Of a stretch of DNA of 45,867 nucleotides, positions 15,995 to 23,588 are shown in pieces (the stretch's first letter is position 1; each line of letters begins with the position of its first letter). The DNA comes from CAZQKW01 sp964594075 (GTDB taxonomy: Bacteria; Desulfobacterota; WTBG01; CAIYCZ01): assembly GCA_964594075.1 (NCBI GenBank), contig CAZQKW010000030.1, positions 1-45,867 on the forward strand, given 5' to 3'. A model generated the notes under the pieces. The model made no database searches. It was given only the letters and a program-made list of their open reading frames with translations, and was not told where the DNA came from. The position numbers and the translations under genes are program-made.

Positions 15995-17071
15995 TTATTT
16001 ATTATTGGCATTAAATCTAACGGGTATGCCGGATAACATGACCCAACTGTTTCCGCCATCCTCCGTTTTAACGATCGTGCCGCGTGAACCAACTGCCCAG
16101 CCATGCTGCGAATCTGCAAAGTCCATGTCGCGCAGCCAGAATTTGGTGTTCATCTTGTCAGGGAATAGCTCCCAAGTCTTGCCGCCGTTTGCAGAGTGAA
16201 GATACATACCTTTCTGACCGACTACCCAGACATTATCTTCATGCGCAGTTATTTTATACAGTGTTACCTTAAACGCTTCAGCAGGGTTGTTAATTTTCTT
16301 CCAGGTAATGCCGCCGTCCTGCGTAGCAATGATGACGCCGTCCATTCCCGAAGCCCAGCCGCGCAGCGTATCAATAAACCAGATACTGTAAAGGGAGGGC
16401 GTAGGTGTTTCCCACTGGGTTTCGTCCACAACCGGAATAATGTCTTTGCACTCCTGAAGCAGCCAGGTGTTTCCGCCGTCGGTGGTGCGGTATAAAAGAC
16501 CGTATTCTCCCGCCACCCAGCCATTGTTTATATCTATGAAAAAGATGTCATTGAAGATCCGGTCTTCTCCGCTTTTCTGTGTGCGCCAGGTAGCACCGCC
16601 ATCAGTGGTGTGAAGAATGGTGCCGAATTCGCCGGTAGCCCAACCGTGCGTTTCGTCAACAAAGCAGACGGCAAACAAATGTTTCTCAACATTACTCTGT
16701 TGCCGCTGCCACGATGCGCCTCCGTCAGAGGTGTGGAGAATCGTGCCGCCCCGGCCGGTAATCCAGCCTTTACGCCGGGTAACGAAAGACACATCACACA
16801 GGTTGTTTTCCACGCCGCTTTTCTGAATCTGCCAGGTGTTACCGCCGTCCGATGTGCATACTATTACTGAATTGAATCCCACCGCCCATACGTGCAGCGC
16901 ATCAAAAGCATCCACGGCAAAAAGATTTTCTGTGGTGATTATGGGGAAGGGAGGTTTTTGCGGTGCGGGAGGTTGGACCTCGCTGCACGCAGTTATGAAA
17001 CACAGTAACACTAAAACTAATATGCGTTGCGGGGAAATATAACTTGTTATGATGTGTATGCGATGATTCAT
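15995..17071 (-). CDS. YCF48/BNR-repeat lipoprotein
   Basis: The 358-residue product has a hydrophobic leader with a lipobox (CFITAC, predicted lipidated Cys near residue 29). Seven or so repeats of a DGGxTW-Q / GWAxGxxGTI pattern follow, as in YCF48 (HCF136) beta-propellers and sialidase-type BNR repeats. YCF48 helps assemble photosystem II in phototrophs. Here, next to an RND protein, it resembles the YCF48-like proteins that accompany DUF1302/DUF1329/RND clusters, where the role is unknown. The ATG at 17071 was preferred over a TTG at 17104 because it leads straight into the signal peptide. Confidence 0.75.
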   Translation of the reverse strand: MNHRIHIITSYISPQRILVLVLLCFITACSEVQPPAPQKPPFPIITTENLFAVDAFDALHVWAVGFNSVIVCTSDGGNTWQIQKSGVENNLCDVSFVTRRKGWITGRGGTILHTSDGGASWQRQQSNVEKHLFAVCFVDETHGWATGEFGTILHTTDGGATWRTQKSGEDRIFNDIFFIDINNGWVAGEYGLLYRTTDGGNTWLLQECKDIIPVVDETQWETPTPSLYSIWFIDTLRGWASGMDGVIIATQDGGITWKKINNPAEAFKVTLYKITAHEDNVWVVGQKGMYLHSANGGKTWELFPDKMNTKFWLRDMDFADSQHGWAVGSRGTIVKTEDGGNSWVMLSGIPVRFNANNK

Positions 17072-17187
17072 GTGATAGAACCCATCCTCAAAGAAATGTT
17101 GCAATTATGGCGCATAGGCATTTATTAAAACAGTGTGGGCCGCGGCGTCAATTAAGGGAAAATATAATTCTTTTATAAGGGAATCCC

Positions 17188-17874
17188 CTATGGCAGATCT
17201 TCGCGTATCATCCAGTGAATCGCGTGCTGAACAAGTTCTGCAGAACTTTTAAGATTAAGCTTTTCTTTTATATTAGCGCGGTACACCTCTACTGTTTTGA
17301 TGCTGATGTTAAGTTTTTCTGCGATTTGGCGGGTGCCGAGACCTTTTCCGATGAGCTGAAACACTTCCAGCTCACGATCACTGAACAATTCCACCGGCGA
17401 TGAGACCGTGGCGCTTTTTCGGCTAACAAATTGATGGAGCAATTTGTCGCCCATCGCTTCACTGACGTAGAGGCTCCCCTCAAGAACCTTGCGGATTGCG
17501 CTAATCACTTTTTCCGGCGCCTCCTTTTTCATAATATATCCGCGGGCTCCGGCCCGCAAAGCACGCTCCGCGTAGAGAGATTCTTCGTGCATGGAAAGGA
17601 CAAGGATGGGAAGGTCGGGGTAGCGAGGTTTAATATTCTTGATAAGATCTATGCCGCTGCTTTGGGCAAGAGAGAGGTCAATGATGGCAATATCCGGGCG
17701 TTCTTCTCTGATAGCAGTGAATGCCTGTTGAAGATTCTCCGCCTCGGCACAAACCATCAGATCGGGTTCCTGGTTGATAAGAAGTTTCAGCCCCTGCCGC
17801 AAAACCGGATGATCGTCAACCACCAAAACCCGCAATTTTTTAGTTTCTTTTGGTGAGTGCCTGCCTGTTTCCAC
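17188..17874 (-). CDS. NarL/LuxR-type response regulator
   Basis: The 228-residue protein has a receiver domain (about residues 14-130), with acidic pair DD20-21, phospho-acceptor Asp66 in IIDLSL and Lys in the GYIMKK loop. A C-terminal LuxR helix-turn-helix follows (about 165-225; SDRELEVFQLIGKG, ISIKTVEVYRANI). It starts 11 bases after the kinase stop, so the two form one unit. It probably controls the envelope operon that continues downstream in the same direction. The signal is unknown. Confidence 0.9.
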   Translation of the reverse strand: METGRHSPKETKKLRVLVVDDHPVLRQGLKLLINQEPDLMVCAEAENLQQAFTAIREERPDIAIIDLSLAQSSGIDLIKNIKPRYPDLPILVLSMHEESLYAERALRAGARGYIMKKEAPEKVISAIRKVLEGSLYVSEAMGDKLLHQFVSRKSATVSSPVELFSDRELEVFQLIGKGLGTRQIAEKLNISIKTVEVYRANIKEKLNLKSSAELVQHAIHWMIREDLP

Positions 17875-17885
17875 GAATCATGCTC

Positions 17886-19901
17886 TTATGGCTTTTTGAA
17901 TGCACACGTCACCCTGCCGCCACCGGAGGGATTATTTCCCACCAAAAGGGATGCTCCGATCATTCTGGAACGATAGTTCATGATCCGCAGCCCCATGCCT
18001 TTCTTTGCGTCAATATCTTCAGGAAATCCTATACCATCATCTTCAATTGTCAAAAAGTATTTTTCATCGTGATTTGATAAAGAGATCGTAATGTTTTTTG
18101 CCGAGCCGTGTTTTATGGCATTATTGACGGCCTCCTGGGCGATGCGAAACAGATGCGTGGCAATAGATGCATCAGAGATTAAAACAGGAGGATTGCAGGA
18201 AAACACGCACGCCGTGTTAAAAACGTTTCTTACGGTAGTCGCAAGCTGCTCCAGCGCCAGCATCAGGCCGTCTTCCCCCAGTTCTACCGGCAAGAGGCCG
18301 TGGGCCAAGTTGCGCGTCATTTCAATGGCCTGATGAACAAGCTGGGTTAATTCCTCTGCTTGAGAAACCTCAACCGGCGAGCCCACAGAAAGTTTCTGTT
18401 CCAGCACTTTGCTCAAAAATGCAATGCCCGTCAGGTGTTGCGACAGGCCGTCATGCAAATCCTGGCCAATCCTGCGCTGTTCCCGGTTGCTTATTTCAAG
18501 GATTTCCTGAATGAGCTGGCGATTAAGCGTTGTGTCAATAATTACTGCCATGAGGCCATATACCACTCCGGATGCATCACGCAACGGCGCGGATGAAATA
18601 ACAATATCAACAGGAGAGCCGTCTCGCTTGTGGCAACGCATTTCAAAATCCGTGAAAGATTCCCCTGCAAACACCAGTTGTCCGATACGGTCAAATTCAT
18701 TCTTTTTGTCCTGCGGAATAAACGGCAAGGGGCTTCCCAGGACTTCTGCTGCTTGCCAGCCAAACATGCGTTCTGCCGCTGGATTCCATATGGTTATTTT
18801 TTTATCAGCATTTATTGAAATGATTGCCAGCGGGGATGATTCTATAAGTGTTCGCAGGGCAACATTAGATTCTGAGAGCGCGTCCTCGGCGCGTTTGCGA
18901 TCGTTTACTTCTTTCATCAGTTCAAGTTTCTGGTTAAAAAAGTTCGCAATTAATTGTGCAAGATCGCCGAATTCTGTTCCTGCGTTTTGCAAGGGTTTTA
19001 TGAGCGCCGGGTCGCCGGAGCGTAGGCTTTTTGACAACAATTTGAGGGGGCGATTGATCCACACCACCAATGCGGTCGTAATAATCACCAGAATGAAGCC
19101 TGCAAATATCAGCAACAGGATAAACTGTCGGGTGGTTGAAGTAGTGAATTCTCTTTCGGCACGGGCTGTGCTGGTGACGTTGACACGAATAAGCGGGTTT
19201 TTATCTGCGCCACTTAAAAGGCGGGTAAAAGTGAAATATCCTTTTTGCGCATCATATTCATAAAGATATGCCTCCTCCGGCGGTTTTTCTCCCGTTTTGA
19301 TGGGAAGCAGTTGAATGGTACTTTCCGTTAAATCGGAGAGTTCGTCAATAAATTCTTTACTCCAGAGCCTGCCGGCAAACAGATATCCCAGGGGGGGTGT
19401 TTTTCTTTCCACATCGCTGGTCGGCTGTACGGGCGCAGTTCTTATTTCCATGATTCCCCGGGGAGTATTTATGAAAAAATGGCAAAATTGTCGGATAGTC
19501 AGCCACGAAATGATGTTGTCCGCAAGCTCAGTAAATAGTTTTGGCGGGGGCTCCAACAGGCTGGTTTCATATATCAGGGAGAAATTTGGACTAAAGATCC
19601 AGACTGCTTGGACGTTGAACGTCAACAGCAACGAATCAATATACTGTTGCACCACTGTTCGGTTACCTGTTTTTACAAAATTCACCAAATCATTGCTGCG
19701 CGTAACATCAAACGCAAAGACCTCCAGAGAAGCTCCTTCAAGTTTAACTATTTTGTCAAACAGGGTGTTTCTTTCATGTATTCTGTTGCGTATCAATGTT
19801 TGCTTGCGGTTTTGTTCTACATACCGCACGGCCAGAAAGCCTGTTAAAAACAGAACAAATATCAAAAAAAGCAACAGTATGATTTTGGTTTGAACTTTCA
19901 T
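17886..19901 (-). CDS. Membrane sensor histidine kinase, NarX/HisKA_3 type with PAS
   Basis: The 671-residue kinase has a first membrane helix at about residues 7-28 and an exported sensor region of about 230 residues resembling CHASE4. A second helix (about 262-284) leads to a HAMP linker and a PAS domain (about 345-465). The HisKA_3 dimerisation domain contains DLHDGLSQHLTG, and the HATPase domain contains EAVNNAIKHG and DDGIGFP. The HDG phospho-histidine box identifies the NarL-partner class, matching the LuxR regulator encoded 11 bases downstream. The large exported domain argues for sensing a periplasmic compound, possibly the substrate handled by the downstream envelope proteins. Confidence 0.9.
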   Translation of the reverse strand: MKVQTKIILLLFLIFVLFLTGFLAVRYVEQNRKQTLIRNRIHERNTLFDKIVKLEGASLEVFAFDVTRSNDLVNFVKTGNRTVVQQYIDSLLLTFNVQAVWIFSPNFSLIYETSLLEPPPKLFTELADNIISWLTIRQFCHFFINTPRGIMEIRTAPVQPTSDVERKTPPLGYLFAGRLWSKEFIDELSDLTESTIQLLPIKTGEKPPEEAYLYEYDAQKGYFTFTRLLSGADKNPLIRVNVTSTARAEREFTTSTTRQFILLLIFAGFILVIITTALVVWINRPLKLLSKSLRSGDPALIKPLQNAGTEFGDLAQLIANFFNQKLELMKEVNDRKRAEDALSESNVALRTLIESSPLAIISINADKKITIWNPAAERMFGWQAAEVLGSPLPFIPQDKKNEFDRIGQLVFAGESFTDFEMRCHKRDGSPVDIVISSAPLRDASGVVYGLMAVIIDTTLNRQLIQEILEISNREQRRIGQDLHDGLSQHLTGIAFLSKVLEQKLSVGSPVEVSQAEELTQLVHQAIEMTRNLAHGLLPVELGEDGLMLALEQLATTVRNVFNTACVFSCNPPVLISDASIATHLFRIAQEAVNNAIKHGSAKNITISLSNHDEKYFLTIEDDGIGFPEDIDAKKGMGLRIMNYRSRMIGASLLVGNNPSGGGRVTCAFKKP

Positions 19902-20036
19902 GGCACGCCACGGTGAGGATGAGGAAGTGGGGACACGGTGCTCTCTTCGGAAGCGTAAGAAACAAAACTATTTAAAGGAACATTTGAGGTAATAACGAAT
20001 GACCGCGCGCACGAAATTGCCTTATTATAAGAAATA

Positions 20037-20067
20037 AAAGGTGCTGAGCTTGTTACACAGCACCTTT
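20037..20067 (-). terminator. Terminator of the lipoprotein gene
   Basis: AAAGGTGCTG (20037-20046) pairs with CAGCACCTTT (20058-20067). On the minus strand TTTTATTTCTTATAA follows, 20 bases beyond the lipoprotein stop. Confidence 0.8.
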
Positions 20068-20087
20068 CAATGCAGATCATTTTATTC

Positions 20088-21005
20088 TCAAAGCCCCGGC
20101 CCATAGTAATCGGCCCGCCAGAACCCGTCTATAAAATAGTGGTTGAACGCATCTTCACTGTTAAACAAAAGCAGGCCTAATTTTGCCGCAGCATCCTGTT
20201 CTAACAGCGTATTAATAAATACTTCGGTTCCCGCCTTTGTGCCGCTTATCAGCTCAGCATCATCTTCAGGCTGCAATCGGGTAAGAGCGGTCAGATATGC
20301 GTCAACAAACAACTTAAAGGCGGCCAGCGCGGCGTCATGATAGGCTTTAAGCTCTGCTGCCACCGACGTGTCCGGGATTTCAATTTCAATACGATATTTT
20401 GATTTATACTGAGTAAGATGCTGGGTGTATTTGCCGCGGTCATCTCCGGTTCGCTGGTATTGTTCGACGAGCTCCAGCCCTTCATTGAGTTTTGCAATCT
20501 GGTCACCAAAAAAGGCATCCACATCGATGAGGCTACTATTTCCTTCTGCGTCATTAGTCACATTATAAAAATCCATGCTGAAAGAAGTTGACATGCCCGC
20601 CATACCTTTTAATGCGTCGCCGTGCATAAACGGAGCTCTGAGGTTTGCATTGGGCCGTACCACAAACGCTACGTCGGTGAAGTTTTCAGAGTCCGGAGGA
20701 ACTTCAAACTGGCTGATGCAGCCGGTGGCCATATGATCGCTCTCGCCCGGGTAAAGGTGCACCTCAAGCAGGCGATTGCCGAATACTAATCGTGGTATAA
20801 GGGTAAGCTTCAGAATATAATCATCAAAATCCCGCGCAATAGCACGCTCATTGAAGCCGGGCATTTCCTGAAACTTTTCCAAAAGATATTGCTGCATGTT
20901 TTTATACAGATCATAGTCTTCTTCCGGCGGTCTTATGCACGATAAGAGGGAAGAAATGCAGAATATGGCACACAGGGGGAAAAGAAAGAGCTTTGAAATT
21001 TTCAT
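20088..21005 (-). CDS. Unrecognised lipoprotein
   Basis: The 305-residue product has a hydrophobic leader ending in a lipobox (SSLLSC, Cys near residue 23), so it is probably membrane-anchored in the periplasm or outer membrane. The rest is soluble, acidic and rich in helices near the end (AELKAYHDAALAAFKLF, TEVFINTLLEQDAAAKLG). I do not recognise the family with confidence. It is transcribed alone, has its own terminator, and diverges from the two-component genes across a 417-base gap. It may share regulation with them. Confidence 0.75.
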   Translation of the reverse strand: MKISKLFLFPLCAIFCISSLLSCIRPPEEDYDLYKNMQQYLLEKFQEMPGFNERAIARDFDDYILKLTLIPRLVFGNRLLEVHLYPGESDHMATGCISQFEVPPDSENFTDVAFVVRPNANLRAPFMHGDALKGMAGMSTSFSMDFYNVTNDAEGNSSLIDVDAFFGDQIAKLNEGLELVEQYQRTGDDRGKYTQHLTQYKSKYRIEIEIPDTSVAAELKAYHDAALAAFKLFVDAYLTALTRLQPEDDAELISGTKAGTEVFINTLLEQDAAAKLGLLLFNSEDAFNHYFIDGFWRADYYGPGL

Positions 21006-21422
21006 AACGGTTCCTCCAACACGATGAGTAATAGGGTTAAACTATCTTCTAATCCACACCTTAGGGGAGTCATGAAACGATGTCAAGAAGAAAAACAGAA
21101 TATACCTCGGTATTCGAAGCCATCACAGAAGGTCAGAACGGCGGGAAATCAGTAAAATAGCGGGCAGGAAATCCAATGAGTTCCTTGGGTGCATCATCCT
21201 TTCAGGAGACGGCTGGCGGGGGAGGGGGGAAACCAACCAGCCATTCTCCTTCGGGATGAAAATTTGTCTGCACAGAGAATTTTATATATAAAATATAGAA
21301 TAGAAACTTAACCTGAAAATGACCTGAAAATTACAAATTGGTAAGGTTTGAAATAACACTGGTAGATCAGGAGAAATGAGTATAAACTCATTATAAAATA
21401 GAAAGGAGGATTGGTATCCGGC
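21006..21422. other. 417-base divergent intergenic region
   Basis: No gene was seen. The left part contains a G-rich run (21217-21230) inside an imperfect hairpin: AGGAGA-c-GGCTGG near 21204-21216 against CCAGCC-att-CTCCT at 21237-21250. An AT-rich stretch with the palindrome TTTTATATATAAAA lies near 21281. A tandem 11-bp repeat (21312-21333) and a palindrome (21376-21391) follow. The layout suits promoters for both the lipoprotein and the regulator genes. Confidence 0.6.
21312..21333 (+). promoter_or_regulatory. Tandem 11-bp repeat, candidate OmpR-type binding site
   Basis: CCTGAAAATGA and CCTGAAAATTA follow each other with an 11-bp period, so the same face of the helix is repeated. OmpR/PhoB regulators typically bind such direct repeats. 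The site lies about 90 bases before the OmpR-type gene, suggesting autoregulation. Confidence 0.4.
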
Positions 21423-22097
21423 ATGAGAGTCCTGGTGGTTGAAGACGATAACAAGATCGCCTCTTTTATTTCCAAAGGGCTGAAAGAAGCGGGTTTTGCC
21501 GTTGATGTCGCAGCACATGGCACCGACGGTCTGCATCTGGGGCTAACCGAGCAGTATGATGCTGCGGTCATTGACCTTATGCTGCCGGGAATTGACGGCC
21601 TTTCGCTCATTGAGCAGTTGCGCGAGAAAAAGATTAATACGCCAGTTTTAATTCTGAGCGCCCGGCGTTCTGTTGATGACCGGATAAAAGGACTGCAGGC
21701 CGGCGGCGATGATTATATGATCAAACCATTTTCCTTTTCTGAATTGCTGGCGCGTATTCAGGCGCTTATACGGCGCGCCACGCAAATTATCGAACCATCC
21801 ACCCTGAGCGTCGGCGATTTAACCATGGATCTATTAACCCGCGAGGTTAAACGGGGCAATATACCGATTATCCTTCAGGCGCGCGAGTTTGCCCTGCTGG
21901 AATACCTGATGCGCAATGCCGGCCGGATTGTCTCAAAGACTTCTATCCTTGAACATGTATACGATTATAGCTTTGATCCGCAGACCAATGTTGTTGACGT
22001 GCTGGTCTGTCGGCTGCGCAATAAAATAGATAAAGATTTTGAACCCAAGCTGCTCCACACCGTCCGGGGAATGGGATATGTCCTCAAAACTGTCTGA
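21423..22097 (+). CDS. OmpR/CusR-type response regulator
   Basis: The 224-residue regulator has a receiver domain (EDD near residues 7-9, phospho-Asp in VIDLMLPGIDG, Lys in DDYMIKPF) and a winged-helix Trans_reg_C domain. That domain includes LLEYLMRNAGRIVSKTSILEHVYDYSFDPQTNVVDVLVCRLRNK in outline. The ATG at 21423 is 13 bases after AGGAGG, rather far, but the receiver begins immediately (MRVLVVEDD). The kinase start lies within its final codons. The sequence type resembles CusR/CopR regulators of metal or envelope stress; the true signal is unknown. Confidence 0.9.
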   Translation: MRVLVVEDDNKIASFISKGLKEAGFAVDVAAHGTDGLHLGLTEQYDAAVIDLMLPGIDGLSLIEQLREKKINTPVLILSARRSVDDRIKGLQAGGDDYMIKPFSFSELLARIQALIRRATQIIEPSTLSVGDLTMDLLTREVKRGNIPIILQAREFALLEYLMRNAGRIVSKTSILEHVYDYSFDPQTNVVDVLVCRLRNKIDKDFEPKLLHTVRGMGYVLKTV

Positions 22098-23478
22098 ACG
22101 CATTGGGCTGACATTCAGCCTGAAACTGAGCATTCTTTACGCCGTGTTCTTTATCGTCAGTTCTTTTAGCCTGTTCATTGTTGCCTATTTTTTTATTGAT
22201 TATCTTCTGGAAACAGGTGAGCGCGAATTAATTGAGGCGCGCATGCAGGACTACCGGGCATGGTATGCGGAAGGTGGACTTGACTCACTGAAGGCGCGTT
22301 TTGACGAACAGTCAGAAACAGATAAAGCAGCTTTTTTTGTCCGTATTATAGGCCCCCACAACAAGGCTTTTTTTGTAAGTATTCCCCGCGGTGCCAAAGG
22401 ATTTGACCCTGCGCAACTTGACCGCATACGGCCAAAAGGACCGGAAGCCTGGTTTACCATAAAGGACTTTGGGAAAAAGAATATCTGGACGATCGGCTCC
22501 ATCCCACTCCGGTCCGACCTTGTGTTGCAGGTTGGCAAAAGCTCAACGCATATCTGGGAGCTGTTATCCTATTTTCGCTCTGTGTTTATTCGTTTCATCG
22601 TTCCTATTCTTCTGCTTGGCGTTGCTGGCGGAGGACTGCTGACGTTTCGCGCCATGCGGCCGCTCCGGCACCTCATCAAGACGGTGCGCAACATTCTGGA
22701 GACCGGTGAAATGAGCACACGCGTACCGGTTGGTTCTGGGCGGGGCGAACTGCATCAACTGGTGACGCTCTTCAACAAGATGCTTGACAAAAACGAGGCC
22801 TTGATAGCCGCTATGCATAATTCACTGGACAATGTTGCGCATGATTTACGGACACCTATGACGCGTTTGCGCAGCGTTGCCGAGTTTGCTCTGCAGAGCC
22901 AGCTCACGCCAGAAGCCTATCGTGAAGCATTAGCAGATTGTCTGGAAGAATCCGAACGAGTGTTGACTATGCTGAATACCCTGATGGATGTGGCTGAAGC
23001 TGAAACCGGGGTTATGCGGCTGGAAATGGCTGAGATTTCGATCCCCGAAGTGATCCAGGCGGTGGTTGATCTTTACGAAGTCATAGCTGAGGAGAAAAAC
23101 CTGACCATTCAGGTTGACACTCCTGAGCAATTAATAGTTAAAGCAGATTATGCTCGTCTTCAGCAGGTGATAGCCAATCTGCTTGACAATGCAATAAAAT
23201 ATAGCCCCAACAGCGGCCAGATCACGATAACAGCGCGGCGCGAAAATGCACATGCACTCATTTCAGTGGCAGATAACGGTATTGGGATTCCCGCTCATGA
23301 AATAGATAAAATCTGGGATCGGCTTTACCGCAGTGATCGGAGCCGCTCACAGCGCGGTCTTGGGCTTGGACTAAGCCTGGTGCGGGCGATTGTTCAGACG
23401 CACGGGGGGACGGTCAGCGTTCACAGCGAAGAAAACAACGGATCTACCTTTACGGTTATTCTGCCTATTGATACATGA
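22078..23478 (+). CDS. Membrane sensor histidine kinase, CusS-like
   Basis: The 466-residue kinase overlaps the regulator gene by 20 bases. Two membrane helices (about residues 15-45 and 170-195) enclose an exported domain of about 120 residues. HAMP, HisKA (NVAHDLRTPMTRLRS, phospho-His) and HATPase (NLLDNAIKYSPNSG, DNGIGIP, GLGLGLSL) follow. The layout matches CusS/BaeS-like kinases. The exported domain has no clear metal-binding cluster, so copper sensing should not be assumed. Confidence 0.9.
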   Translation: MSSKLSERIGLTFSLKLSILYAVFFIVSSFSLFIVAYFFIDYLLETGERELIEARMQDYRAWYAEGGLDSLKARFDEQSETDKAAFFVRIIGPHNKAFFVSIPRGAKGFDPAQLDRIRPKGPEAWFTIKDFGKKNIWTIGSIPLRSDLVLQVGKSSTHIWELLSYFRSVFIRFIVPILLLGVAGGGLLTFRAMRPLRHLIKTVRNILETGEMSTRVPVGSGRGELHQLVTLFNKMLDKNEALIAAMHNSLDNVAHDLRTPMTRLRSVAEFALQSQLTPEAYREALADCLEESERVLTMLNTLMDVAEAETGVMRLEMAEISIPEVIQAVVDLYEVIAEEKNLTIQVDTPEQLIVKADYARLQQVIANLLDNAIKYSPNSGQITITARRENAHALISVADNGIGIPAHEIDKIWDRLYRSDRSRSQRGLGLGLSLVRAIVQTHGGTVSVHSEENNGSTFTVILPIDT

Positions 23479-23528
23479 GACGGTATTTTTGTTTCATCCC
23501 GGCGTTTAAGAAGTGAAGAGTTGTGAAA

Positions 23529-23564
23529 AAAAGAGCTTGCCGAATTTATCGGAAAGCTCTTTTA
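23529..23564. terminator. Bidirectional terminator between convergent genes
   Basis: AAGAGCTT-g-CCGA pairs with TCGG-a-AAGCTCTT. An A-run precedes it and a T-run follows, so it can end transcription from the kinase (+) and the cytochrome (-). Confidence 0.85.
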
Positions 23565-23588
23565 AATATTCAAATATTCAAGGCGTCA

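Noticed and set aside
18511..19263. Long + strand frame opposite the sensor kinase
   Set aside because: It is antisense to PAS and HAMP coding sequence and has no domain or ribosome site.
20088..21005. Faint resemblance of the lipoprotein to bilin reductases
   Set aside because: Only short stretches looked similar, and a lipoprotein signal is atypical for that family. Not enough to name it.
21205..21250. G-rich hairpin as an ncRNA or G-quadruplex
   Set aside because: The stem is imperfect and the G-runs are irregular. Without expression data it is only noted as intergenic content.
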